From: an uncultured Pseudomonadota bacterium
GTDB lineage: Bacteria; Pseudomonadota; Gammaproteobacteria; Burkholderiales; SG8-39
Reading direction: 5' to 3'
Length of the DNA: 64,000 nucleotides
NCBI GenBank assembly: GCA_903829815.1
Contig: CAIKRR010000094.1
Location: 1 to 64,000 of the forward strand
The number at the start of each line of letters is the position of its first letter. Position 1 is the stretch's first letter. A program made the translations under genes and the position numbers. Under the pieces are notes generated by a model. It had not been told where the DNA came from and searched no databases. It saw nothing but the letters and a program-made list of their open reading frames with translations. Positions 46,603-55,790 of this stretch are shown piece by piece.

Positions 46603-47358
46603 TCAGTCTCCAGCCTGGTGCAGCGGGAGAAAGAGGCGAACAAGCACCGTCTCGACCTGGGCATCCCCGGTTATCCGGACGGCGCCCCCTGCACCGTACA
46701 CGACGGCACCGATCAGGTCGAAGAGCGCTACGCCTTCACGGACCGCGCGAATAGCGCCTGGATCGCCCCATGCATCATCCCTCGCATCGACGAGTATCGA
46801 GGGCACTGCATCGCGAGGGCAGCGCAAGGCGATCTCGATCTGCGGCCCGGGCAGCCCGACTGCGCCCACCTCATGCATACAGACTCGGACCTCGGACGAC
46901 GTCGTCCTGGTGATCGCCTGCGAGCCATCGACGCGCTGGAGCAGAAGCGTCAGAACGCGGCGAAGACATTCCGCCTCGACGTATGCCTGGCACGCGATCT
47001 CCACCCCGCCCACGATCACGACAGGCCTGGCAGAGGATCCGCGACGATTGTGCGCAGCGACGCGCTCGACAACGAGAGCGCCAACATCCACGAGCGTGTC
47101 ACCTGAGGGCATGCAATCGGCGTAAACCGGAATCAGCCGCACGAGCGTGGAAGCAAGCACGATCGAATCGACCACATCACGGACAATGTCGGCCGCTTCA
47201 CCCTCCAGGGCATCGCGTGTGAGCGAGGCATTACCCAACGCCACCCCCAGCGCATTGTTGATGTCATGCACCAGCGTGTGCATCGAATTCACAATGCGCT
47301 GCCGAAAGGCCTCTGAAGGCGGTTTCCTCTGGTCTGCAGGGTCCTCCGAGTCTTGCAT
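46603..47358 (-). CDS. Histidine-kinase-like protein with NtrB-type H-box and degenerate ATPase domain (possible histidine phosphotransferase)
   Basis: HDINNALGVALGNASLTRD matches a HDxNNxL H-box; C-terminal residues align with a CA domain but the N-box Asn, the DxG G1 motif and the GxGLGL loop are missing. Confidence 0.65.
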   Translation of the reverse strand: MQDSEDPADQRKPPSEAFRQRIVNSMHTLVHDINNALGVALGNASLTRDALEGEAADIVRDVVDSIVLASTLVRLIPVYADCMPSGDTLVDVGALVVERVAAHNRRGSSARPVVIVGGVEIACQAYVEAECLRRVLTLLLQRVDGSQAITRTTSSEVRVCMHEVGAVGLPGPQIEIALRCPRDAVPSILVDARDDAWGDPGAIRAVREGVALFDLIGAVVYGAGGAVRITGDAQVETVLVRLFLPLHQAGD

Positions 47359-47492
47359 CAGCCCCCACCTCCACAGATCGCTCAATATGCTCAAACAGGC
47401 AGGGCGACCGGGATGATTTTCAAGACCCGGCAACCATTGCCCCGCCACGGACAACCCAGCCAGCGGCCGGGGCAGAGTGCTGACTCATCCGG

Positions 47493-47507
47493 CTCAGGGT
47501 ACCTGAG
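47493..47507. promoter_or_regulatory. Candidate operator: palindrome CTCAGG-GTA-CCTGAG
   Basis: In the divergent interval between the degenerate kinase and the OmpR-type regulator; a further CTCAGG lies at 47543-47548. Confidence 0.4.
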
Positions 47508-47607
47508 GCGACGAGTGTGTCATCCATCCTGCAGTCGCCCCCCTCAGGCACTATTAAGAATGATTGGAGGCAAAAGAAGACTGATGGCGAAACATTAATA
47601 TCGAACC

Positions 47608-48378
47608 GTGAACAACTCACCGTGGGCGGAATCGATGATCCACAACTTAATCCATCCTGACCTTGCGCTTTCTCGAGTGGCCGTACTCGACGATGATCTT
47701 GGCATGCAGACCATGCTGCACCGGGTTCTGAGTTCGGCCTTCGTGCCGACGATCGTTCGGTCAGGCAGAGAACTGCTGACCCTCGTCGAAAGCAAGGGCA
47801 CAGACATCATTTTGCTTGACTTGCGACTTCCTGGTGAAGACGGGCTCGAACTCCTGCGCGCCATCCGGGCCTCCAGCCCTATCCCGATCATCATCGTAAC
47901 CGGAACAGCGAACGACTCGACCGTCGAGGTAGGGCTCAACCTGGGTGCTGATGACTACGTGGTGAAGCCCTTCGCTCCACAGGTTCTGCTCGCACGCATC
48001 CGCTCAGTGCTTCGTCGAGCCGTGAAGACCGCACAGGCTACCCTCGGGACCGCACCTGCCGCCATTTCGTTCGGAGATGCCTCGTTCTTCCCGGGGCTGA
48101 GGCAAATTGTTTCCGCCCGGCGCGAAACCCATCCTGTCACCGAGCGCGAAGCACAGATTCTGAAGATACTCTGCGAAAAGGGTACCGACATCGCAAGCCG
48201 TGACGAGATCTCGCGTCAGGTGAGCGGCTACGACTGGGATCCGTCCGATCGTAGCCTGGATGTCCATGTGTGCCGCCTGCGCAGCAAACTCGCTATTGCG
48301 ACCGATCAACGCGTGTCGATAGACCCAGTGAGGGGTGTGGGCTATCGCTTGCGTGTGATGCCGCTCGCCGAACGATAA
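47608..48378 (+). CDS. OmpR/PhoB-family response regulator
   Basis: VAVLDDDLGMQTMLHRVL...IILLDLRLPGEDGLELLRAIRA...VTGTA...GADDYVVKPFAPQVLLARIRSVLRR; winged HTH SDRSLDVHVCRLRSKL...SIDPVRGVGYRL. Confidence 0.95.
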   Translation: MNNSPWAESMIHNLIHPDLALSRVAVLDDDLGMQTMLHRVLSSAFVPTIVRSGRELLTLVESKGTDIILLDLRLPGEDGLELLRAIRASSPIPIIIVTGTANDSTVEVGLNLGADDYVVKPFAPQVLLARIRSVLRRAVKTAQATLGTAPAAISFGDASFFPGLRQIVSARRETHPVTEREAQILKILCEKGTDIASRDEISRQVSGYDWDPSDRSLDVHVCRLRSKLAIATDQRVSIDPVRGVGYRLRVMPLAER

Positions 48379-48387
48379 ACGCCGAAC

Positions 48388-49278
48388 ATGAAAACGTTGA
48401 TGAGGCTCGCTGAACGATTCGCCAGCGGGGTCCTGATCGCTGCCCCATTGCGCGCGCTGGACCGGCTGCGTCTGGCGTGGTTGAGTCATGGCCCGAACAG
48501 GCGGCGGCGGCTGTCGCGACGCGAGATGGTCGAGTATTTCGCGATGACCGCCCATGAACTGCGAACAGCATTGCACGGCATTACGGGCAACGCCGAGCTT
48601 GTACGTGATGAAACCGACACGTTCGACGCGCGCGAGAGCGCGAACGACATCATCGAATCGGGTCAGAGGATGCTGCAACTGCTCGACCAGTTGCTTCTGG
48701 TGTCCAGGGCGGAGTTCCTGGAAGGTGCTGACCGCGACGCTCCGCTCATCCACGCCCCATTGGTTCCTTGCGCCACTATTGTTCACGGGCTGCTGCAATC
48801 GGCCAGAGGGCTCGCGCTCGCGAAAGGACTCACCCTCACAGGGACATCCGGCCAAAGGGCCATCCTTGTTCCCGATTCGCCAGAGCTGGAACATGCCCTG
48901 CGCAATCTGCTGGACAACGCCATCAAGTTCACCGACACCGGATCGATCCGCATCACGGCGGGGATGAGCGCCGTAGACCGGTGCCGGATTGCCGTGATCG
49001 ACAACGGACCAGGTCTGAGCACAGAGCAACAGAGGATCCTTTTCGAACCCTTTTCCAGTCGATCCACGCGATCGGACTCGAGACTTCAAGGCTCCGGGCT
49101 GGGCTTGTACCTTGCTCAAAAGATGATTGTCGCAGCGGGAGGCAACATGGGTCTTGTGAGTGCGCCAGGCGAGGGATCGACGTTCTGGGTCGAAATACCG
49201 GCGACGCAGGTCTGCGAAACAGCGCAGCCATCCAGGCCCAGTAGCGATAGGGCCGAGGCCTCCCGAGAGGCGCGATGA
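48388..49278 (+). CDS. Histidine kinase without evident sensor or transmembrane domain
   Basis: H-box MTAHELRTALHGITGNAELV; N-box LRNLLDNAIKF; G1 VIDNGPGLS; G2 GSGLGLYLAQKMI. Confidence 0.92.
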   Translation: MKTLMRLAERFASGVLIAAPLRALDRLRLAWLSHGPNRRRRLSRREMVEYFAMTAHELRTALHGITGNAELVRDETDTFDARESANDIIESGQRMLQLLDQLLLVSRAEFLEGADRDAPLIHAPLVPCATIVHGLLQSARGLALAKGLTLTGTSGQRAILVPDSPELEHALRNLLDNAIKFTDTGSIRITAGMSAVDRCRIAVIDNGPGLSTEQQRILFEPFSSRSTRSDSRLQGSGLGLYLAQKMIVAAGGNMGLVSAPGEGSTFWVEIPATQVCETAQPSRPSSDRAEASREAR

Positions 49279-49649
49279 AGACCCTGTCGGTACTGTCGGT
49301 CGATGACAACGCGCTCAGTCTGAGACTGGTTCAGAGAATGCTCGCTGGTACCCACATGATGGTCGACGATGCCACGTCCCCATCGGAGGCAATCGCGAAG
49401 TCGAACGGGCAGCATTACGACTGCGCTCTGGTCGACATCACATTGCCCGGTATCGGGGGTGTCGAACTGGCACACACACTGCGTACCGGACCCTTCCCGA
49501 TCCGGTACCTCATTGCATGCACAGCCCATCCTTTCTTCGGCCAGACGCCCGATGCTGCAGGATTCAATCGAGTCCTGCTCAAGCCATTCAATCGTGCGGC
49601 ACTACTTGCGGAACTGCTGACCGCAAAAAAAGACCCCGCTCGTCCCTGA
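49275..49649 (+). CDS. Stand-alone receiver-domain response regulator
   Basis: VLSVDDNALSLRLVQRML...DCALVDITLPGIGGVELA...CTA...LLKPFNRAALLAELL; ATGA overlap with the kinase. Confidence 0.9.
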   Translation: MKTLSVLSVDDNALSLRLVQRMLAGTHMMVDDATSPSEAIAKSNGQHYDCALVDITLPGIGGVELAHTLRTGPFPIRYLIACTAHPFFGQTPDAAGFNRVLLKPFNRAALLAELLTAKKDPARP

Positions 49650-49662
49650 GGTCGAGCGGGGT
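49624..49662 (-). terminator. Rho-independent terminator oriented on the minus strand
   Basis: Minus strand reads ACCCCGCTCG-ACCTCAGGGA-CGAGCGGGGT then CTTTTTTTGCGG; no plus-strand T-tract. Confidence 0.7.
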
Positions 49663-49923
49663 GCGACAAAGTGTTGATCCGTAGACCAACGGTAAGGCCC
49701 GTCGAGAATTTATCGCCAGGCCTTGCCGTGTGCCGTGAAGCAAGAATTCTTAAGCCTTGCGCTGCCGGACACGGCCACCGGACACCGACGCGAAGGCAAG
49801 TGAGCGCGCCGACCCAATCAAGCAAGAAAAATTAACCCCGCCGCAGCCCCACTCTTCTTACAGTGGATCGATTCAGAGTACGCACCTCGACGCGCCTTGC
49901 ATCACCCAAGGGGAAAACACCAC

Positions 49924-50319
49924 ATGTCAATCGATTGCATCCTCGTGGTGGAAGACGCGGAAGTGGTGCGCATGATGGCTGTGATGGTTCTGGAGCGCGC
50001 CGGTTACAGAGTCGTGCAGGCGCGCGACGGCCAGGAAGGGCTCGAACGGGCCACGCTCGGCGACATAGACTTGGTGGTCACCGATCAGGAAATGCCGCGT
50101 ATGGACGGGCTCACGCTCGCTCGCTCGCTGCGCGGGCTGCCTGGACATGAGCACATCCCCATACTGATGATCACCGCTGAAGCAGATAGCGCGTTCGCGC
50201 AGAGCGCGCGCAGTGCCGGGATCGACAAGATCCTGAAAAAGCCGGTGGGTGCTGCAACTCTGATGGCCACGGTAGCCACACTGGCCGGCGCGCGAACGCC
50301 GCGACTTGCGTCAGCCTGA
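49924..50319 (+). CDS. Stand-alone CheY-like receiver-domain response regulator
   Basis: ILVVEDAEVVRMMAVMVLERAGYRVVQARDGQEGLERA...DLVVTDQEMPRMDGLTLARSL...MITAEAD...KKPVG. Confidence 0.93.
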   Translation: MSIDCILVVEDAEVVRMMAVMVLERAGYRVVQARDGQEGLERATLGDIDLVVTDQEMPRMDGLTLARSLRGLPGHEHIPILMITAEADSAFAQSARSAGIDKILKKPVGAATLMATVATLAGARTPRLASA

Positions 50320-50371
50320 ACCTCGGGTGACACTCCAGCCCTTGGTTTGACACCGGCGTGAGCGAAGCACC

Positions 50372-51385
50372 ATGCACTCTTACCTTCAGTCTCGAACGGG
50401 CGCAGCGCTGCACGCCCTTGTCTGGCTGCTTCTGACCAGTTGTTGCGCGGTCCTGAGCGGCACTGCCACTGCACAGACCGCTACCTCGCCCTGGCCGCAG
50501 CGGCCCATCCGGCTGGTCGTACCCTTTGGTGCTGGCTCGACCGCCGACATCCTTGCTCGCGCCTTGTCAGCCTCGATGGGACGCGACCTCGGTCAGGCGC
50601 TCGTCATCGAGAATCGCCCGGGCGCCGGCGGGACTCTGGGGGCCGCCGAAGTGGCGCGTGCCCAGGCCGATGGCTACACGCTGGTGCTGGGTACCGTAGC
50701 AAGCCATGGCACCGGCGTCGTGATGATGGCTAACGTAACATTTGATCCAGTACGCGATTTCCAGGCGATCACGCTGGTGACCAATGCGCCCAGCATCATT
50801 GTCGTGAACCGCGCACTGCCGGTCACCACGCTGGGCCAGTTGATCGACCATGCACGGCGTTCCGGGGGGCTCAACTTCAGTTCTGCCGGCTCGGGCACGA
50901 CAACCCACCTGGCCGGTGAACAACTGGCCGTGCTGGCTGGCGTGCGTCTCACGCACGTGCCCTACAAGGCGGTCGGACAGGCGATTACCGATGTGGTCTC
51001 GGGCGAGATCCCGCTGATGATCTACCAGATTCCGTCGCTCAAGCCGCACGTCGATTCGGGAAGCCTGCGAGCGATCGCCACCACATCCGGGCGCCGCATC
51101 GACTCGATGCCGAATGTGCCCGCAGTCGCCGAGATCCTGCATGAAGATTTCGATTTCAATGCGTGGTTCGGCGTGCTGGCGCCAGCGGGCACCGCGCGAG
51201 CGATTGTCGAGCGCTTGCATCGCGCAATCCTGGCGGCCATGGATACAGCCGAAGTGCGCCGGCAGATGACCCTGCAGGGCCTGGAAGCCTCGGGACTCGG
51301 ACCCGATGCATTTCAGGCGTTCGTACGCAGCGAATTACCCAAATGGCGCGAACTGGTACGCCGCTCAGGAGCGGTCGCGCAATAA
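50372..51385 (+). CDS. Tripartite tricarboxylate transporter substrate-binding protein (Bug/TctC family)
   Basis: WPQRPIRLVVPFGAGSTADILARALSASMGRDLGQALVIENRPGAGGTLGAAEVARAQADGYTL; THVPYKAVGQAITDVVSGEIPLM. Confidence 0.94.
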   Translation: MHSYLQSRTGAALHALVWLLLTSCCAVLSGTATAQTATSPWPQRPIRLVVPFGAGSTADILARALSASMGRDLGQALVIENRPGAGGTLGAAEVARAQADGYTLVLGTVASHGTGVVMMANVTFDPVRDFQAITLVTNAPSIIVVNRALPVTTLGQLIDHARRSGGLNFSSAGSGTTTHLAGEQLAVLAGVRLTHVPYKAVGQAITDVVSGEIPLMIYQIPSLKPHVDSGSLRAIATTSGRRIDSMPNVPAVAEILHEDFDFNAWFGVLAPAGTARAIVERLHRAILAAMDTAEVRRQMTLQGLEASGLGPDAFQAFVRSELPKWRELVRRSGAVAQ

Positions 51386-51408
51386 GCAGCGAGCCGAGCG
51401 ATTCGCTG

Positions 51409-53043
51409 TCAACCGACCTGCGTCTCGCGCTCGCGCAACCTGAACCGCTGGATCTTGCCGGTAGCGGTCTTGGGCAACTCGGCGATGAACTCGATCTGGC
51501 GCGGGTACTTGTAGGGTGCAATCCGATCCTTCACGAAGGCCTTGAGTTCATCATCACCGACCATCGCGCCGTCCTTGAGCACCACGAACGCCTTGGTTCG
51601 GACAAGACCGTTCGCATCGGTGACGCCGATGACCGCGGCCTCGAGCACCGCCGGATGCTGAACCAGAGTGGCCTCGACCTCGACCGGGCTCACGTAGATG
51701 CCACTCACCTTGAGCATGTCATCACTGCGCCCGGCGCAGGTATAGGAGCCATCGGGGTTGCGAATGTACTTGTCACCGCTTCGCGTCCAGCCACCCTGAA
51801 AGGTCTCCTGGCTCTTGGCTCGATTGCCCCAGTACATCAGCGCAGCCGACGGCCCACTGATATAGAGATCACCCGGCTCCCCCTCGGGTGCCGGGCTGCC
51901 ATCGTCGGCTCGCAGTTCGATCCGGTAGCCCGGAACAGCCCACCCGGTGGTGCCATAGCGAACCTGCCCAGGGCGATTCGAGATGAAGATGTGCAGCATC
52001 TCGGTAGAGCCGATGCCATCGATGATGTCGAGGCCAAACCTGGCGCGGAACCGCTCGCCGATCTCACCCGGCAGGGCCTCCCCCGCCGAGGACACCAGGC
52101 GCAGCGCGACGGCCTCGCGCGCGGGTAGTGCAGGCGATGCCAGCATGCTCGCAAACCCGGTTGGTGCCCCATAGAAGACTGTTGGTCGGGGAGCGCCACC
52201 TGCGCCTGTGAGGCGCGCGAAGACGGCCTCCGGCAAAGGCCGCCCCGCCATCAGCAGCACGCTGGCGCCAACGGCCAGCGGAAACGTGAGGGCATTCCCC
52301 AACCCGTAGGCAAAGAAGAGCTTCGCCGCCGAGAAGCAGACGTCGTTCGCTCCAAGTCCCAGCACCGCCTTACCGTAAAGTTCGATGGTCCACCAGGGGT
52401 TGATCTGGGAATGCACCGTGCCTTTGGGTCTGCCGGTCGAACCTGACGAATAGAGCCAGAAGGCCGGGTCATCGACGCCGGTTGCAGCCGCCTGTGCAAG
52501 CGGTGGGTGAGCGACCATGAAGGCACCCATCTCGATCTCGTCGGCGGCGAGCGGGGCCACGGGTGCCGACACGATGACCCGCTGCACCTCGTGACCGGCG
52601 CGCGCCATCGCCGACTTCAGAGCCGGCAGCAAGGACCCTGACACGAGCACCGCCTGAGACCGTGAGTGCTCGAGCATGTAGGCATAGTCATCGGCAGTCA
52701 GCAGCGTATTCACCGCCACCGGTACCGCACCTGCAAAGATGGCACCCAGAAAGGCCACCGGCCAGTCGTTGCCATCGTGCATGAGCACGAGCACACGCTC
52801 CTCGCGACGCACCCCCAGCGCTCGAAGGCCGGCGGCGATTCGCCGCACCCGCTCGTCCAGTTCACCGTAGTGCATCGCGCTCGAATCATCGATGAAAGCA
52901 ACCCGGGACGGATGCGCTGCATTCGCCTCGAGCAGGTAAGCGGCAATGTTGAATGGACCCGCAGGCGGTGCAAGCACCGCGGTCCTCTTCGTATCAACTG
53001 CTGCCGACACACCCCCTGCCGGGCCGGCCGTCTTGGCATCCAT
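51409..53043 (-). CDS. bclA: Benzoate-CoA ligase family protein
   Basis: FNIAAYLLEANAAHPSRVAFIDDSSAMHYGELDERVRR; WLYSSGSTGRPKGTVHSQ; FFAYGLGNALTFPLAVGASVLLMAGRP; DIIDGIGSTEMLHIFISNRPGQVRYGTTGWAVPGYRIELR. Confidence 0.92.
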   Translation of the reverse strand: MDAKTAGPAGGVSAAVDTKRTAVLAPPAGPFNIAAYLLEANAAHPSRVAFIDDSSAMHYGELDERVRRIAAGLRALGVRREERVLVLMHDGNDWPVAFLGAIFAGAVPVAVNTLLTADDYAYMLEHSRSQAVLVSGSLLPALKSAMARAGHEVQRVIVSAPVAPLAADEIEMGAFMVAHPPLAQAAATGVDDPAFWLYSSGSTGRPKGTVHSQINPWWTIELYGKAVLGLGANDVCFSAAKLFFAYGLGNALTFPLAVGASVLLMAGRPLPEAVFARLTGAGGAPRPTVFYGAPTGFASMLASPALPAREAVALRLVSSAGEALPGEIGERFRARFGLDIIDGIGSTEMLHIFISNRPGQVRYGTTGWAVPGYRIELRADDGSPAPEGEPGDLYISGPSAALMYWGNRAKSQETFQGGWTRSGDKYIRNPDGSYTCAGRSDDMLKVSGIYVSPVEVEATLVQHPAVLEAAVIGVTDANGLVRTKAFVVLKDGAMVGDDELKAFVKDRIAPYKYPRQIEFIAELPKTATGKIQRFRLRERETQVG

Positions 53044-53108
53044 CGTCTGTCATCCTCCCGATTGAGCCGCAGCCGGGATGCTGCAGCCTGGCACTGCACT
53101 GCCTCGGG

Positions 53109-54665
53109 TCAGCGCCCGAGTTGTTCGAGCACACCGGGCGCAGCCTGAAGCGCCGTTCGACGATGATAAAAGCCCAGCGCACGCAGCCCGCCGAGCTCTT
53201 CGCCGCCACCGGCACGTCCGGGGCCGCCATGGATCGATTGGGGCATCACGTTGCCATGGCCGGTATGCAGCGCAGCGACTGCGGGACTTACGACATGCAC
53301 CCGCCCGTGACTGTCGGCAAGATCCAGCGCCATTGCCGCCAGGGAACCTTCATCGGCGCCATAGATCGATGCAACCAGAGAGCCCTCGCCACGCCGTGCG
53401 AGGTGTTGCGCATGTGTTGCATCACGATAGGGCATGAGCGTTGCCACCGGACCGAACACCTCGATCTCGTGCACGAGCGAGGCTGCATCAGGATCGCGAA
53501 CACCCAGCAGCGTCGGCGCAAGACAGCAGGCGATGGCCGGGTCGGCATCGATCAGGGGCCAGCGTGTGCCATCGTGAAGGACCACCGCCTCCTGCTTGAG
53601 TTGTTCGAGTCCGGCGCACACCGCCTCGAATTGCGTTCGGTTGACCAGGGCCCCCATACGCACGGTTTCGTTGCGCGGGTTGCCAACTGAGGTCTTCGCA
53701 AGCCGAGCCGAAATGGCGGCAGCTGCCGCATCATGAAGTTCGGCCGGAACGAAGGCACGCCGGATGGCCGTGCACTTCTGCCCCGACTTCACCGTCATCT
53801 CGCGCGCCACCTCCTTCACGAACGCATCGAAGGCCGGGCCCCCCGGCGCTTCGCCAGGCAAGAGGATCGCCGAATTGACACTGTCGGCTTCGATGTTCAC
53901 CCGCACCGAATGACGAGCAACCGCTGGATGCTGGCGAATGAGGGCAGCGGTGTCGGCCGAGCCAGTGAAGGAGAGCAGATCAAACGGACGCAAGGCATCG
54001 AGCAGGCCAGCCGAACCGCCGCAGATCACCGACAGGGCGCCTGGCGGCAGGATGCCGGCATCCACCACATCACGCACCATGCGTTGGGTGAGCCAGGCGG
54101 TAGCCGTTGCCGGCTTGACGATCACCGGGACGCCCGAGAGCAGTGCCGGGGCGGCCTTCTCCCACAGGCCCCAGGCCGGGAAGTTGAACGCGTTGATGAA
54201 GAGGGCAAGCCCGCGACAGGGCACCTGCACATGCAGGCTGCGAAAGCTCTCGTCCTTGCCAAGCCGCACTGCCTCGCCATCGACGAGGTGGTGGGAGTCA
54301 CCCAGCTGCGCTGCCAACCGAGCGTAGGTCGACACAGTATGGATGGCACCATCGATGTCCACTGCGGAATCAGCTTTGACGGTGCCACTGTTGGCGCAGG
54401 CAATCCCTTCGTAGTCCGCCCGGTTGGCGAGGAGCACCCGCGCGATGGCCGCCAGCAGTTCACCGCGTGCGCGGTAGGTGAGCGCGCGCAAGGCAGCGCC
54501 TCCCACCTCGCGCGTGAAGGCAAAGGCGCCCGGCAGGTCAAGGCCGCCTGAATCGACCCGCACCAGCGCATCGCCCAGCACTGGATCGACCAGTACCGTA
54601 CCAGGACCGGTACCGTGTACCCACTGCCCGCCCGCATGATTCGGCAAGAGTTCACTCATCGACAT
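53109..54665 (-). CDS. boxD: 3,4-dehydroadipyl-CoA semialdehyde dehydrogenase (box pathway)
   Basis: ALDH of PaaZ/BoxD type: PCRGLALFINAFNFPAWGLWEKAAPALLSGVPVIVKPATATAWLTQRMVRDVVDAGILPPGALSVICG; VKSGQKCTAIRRAFVP; HGGPGRAGGGEELGGLRALGFYHRRTALQ. Confidence 0.9.
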   Translation of the reverse strand: MSMSELLPNHAGGQWVHGTGPGTVLVDPVLGDALVRVDSGGLDLPGAFAFTREVGGAALRALTYRARGELLAAIARVLLANRADYEGIACANSGTVKADSAVDIDGAIHTVSTYARLAAQLGDSHHLVDGEAVRLGKDESFRSLHVQVPCRGLALFINAFNFPAWGLWEKAAPALLSGVPVIVKPATATAWLTQRMVRDVVDAGILPPGALSVICGGSAGLLDALRPFDLLSFTGSADTAALIRQHPAVARHSVRVNIEADSVNSAILLPGEAPGGPAFDAFVKEVAREMTVKSGQKCTAIRRAFVPAELHDAAAAAISARLAKTSVGNPRNETVRMGALVNRTQFEAVCAGLEQLKQEAVVLHDGTRWPLIDADPAIACCLAPTLLGVRDPDAASLVHEIEVFGPVATLMPYRDATHAQHLARRGEGSLVASIYGADEGSLAAMALDLADSHGRVHVVSPAVAALHTGHGNVMPQSIHGGPGRAGGGEELGGLRALGFYHRRTALQAAPGVLEQLGR

Positions 54666-54753
54666 ATCACCCCCTGGCTGGAGAATGGCGGGCGCCCTGA
54701 CACAGGGCTCACACACCGGTCGATCGGCCCTCGGCGCATTGCGCAACAGCCCC

Positions 54754-54785
54754 TTGTCGCGATCGGAAACTTGCAGTATTGTGCC
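54754..54785 (+). promoter_or_regulatory. Candidate boxR promoter with overlapping BoxR-type operator
   Basis: TTGTCG-N18-TATTGT; operator TGCA-GTATTG-TGCC (54772-54785) surrounds the -10; boxR ATG at 54816. Confidence 0.5.
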
Positions 54786-54815
54786 TGAAACAATGACAGA
54801 ACTGGAACTAGCTTC

Positions 54816-55790
54816 ATGTCGAGCACTATATTGCCAACGACGCCCGAGGCGCTGATCCACACAGCCCCCCTGGCCGTGCCCGGGCGCAATCCGTTTTTGA
54901 TCCGACTGGGCGAACAGGTGCGCTCGCTGCGGGCACGACGCGGCATGACGCGCAAGGCGCTCGCAACGGCCACCGGCGTATCAGAACGTCATCTGGCGAA
55001 CCTGGAGTACGGCACCGGCAATGCATCGGTGCTCATTCTGCTGGCGGTGGCACAGGCGCTGCATTGCCCGCTGGCCGACCTGCTGGGCGACACCAGCACG
55101 CATTCGGCCGAGTGGCTGCTCATCCGTGACATGCTCCAGGGCTGTGACGAGCCGACCCTGCGACGCTTGCGGGCCAGTATCGGCGAACACCTGGGTAGCG
55201 GCGGCGCGCATGGCGAGGGCCTTCGTCGCCGCAGCGAACGTATCGCGCTCATCGGACTGCGCGGTGCCGGCAAGTCGACACTGGGCACAATGCTCGCTGA
55301 GGAACTGGAGTATCCCTTCATCGAACTGAGCCGCGAGATCGAGAAGTTCGCGGGCTGCAGCGTGAGCGAAATACAGGCGCTCTACGGCCAGAGCGCCTAC
55401 CGTCGCCACGAGCGCCGCGCACTCGAAGAGACCATCCGGATCTACCCGGCGGCGGTCATCGCCACGCCCGGCGGTATCGTCTCGGAGCCCGGCACGTTCA
55501 ACCTGCTTCTCGCCCAGTGCAGCACCATCTGGCTGCAGGCATCACCCGAAGACCACATGAACCGTGTGCTGGCGCAAGGCGACACTCGCCCCATTGCCGC
55601 CAGCGCGGAGGCGATGAAGGATCTGAAATCGATACTGGCTGGACGCGCCGCGTTCTACGCCAAGGCCGAGCGCGTCATCGATACCAGCGTCGCCGACCTT
55701 CCGGCAACCTACGCGACCCTGCGAATGTGTGTGGGTCAGTTCCTGCAGACAGGCCATGAACGCACGCAGGAAAATGCTCCAATCAATTGA
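54816..55790 (+). CDS. boxR: BoxR/BzdR-type regulator: HTH_XRE domain plus shikimate-kinase-like domain
   Basis: LGEQVRSLRARRGMTRKALATATGVSERHLANLEYGTGNASVLILLAVAQAL; IALIGLRGAGKSTLGTMLAEELEYPFIELSREIEKFAGCSVSEIQALYGQSAYRRHERRAL. Confidence 0.93.
   Translation: MSSTILPTTPEALIHTAPLAVPGRNPFLIRLGEQVRSLRARRGMTRKALATATGVSERHLANLEYGTGNASVLILLAVAQALHCPLADLLGDTSTHSAEWLLIRDMLQGCDEPTLRRLRASIGEHLGSGGAHGEGLRRRSERIALIGLRGAGKSTLGTMLAEELEYPFIELSREIEKFAGCSVSEIQALYGQSAYRRHERRALEETIRIYPAAVIATPGGIVSEPGTFNLLLAQCSTIWLQASPEDHMNRVLAQGDTRPIAASAEAMKDLKSILAGRAAFYAKAERVIDTSVADLPATYATLRMCVGQFLQTGHERTQENAPIN

Noticed and set aside
46603-47358. Calling this gene an active histidine kinase
   Set aside because: ATP-binding motifs are not recognisable, so only kinase-like/possible phosphotransferase is supported
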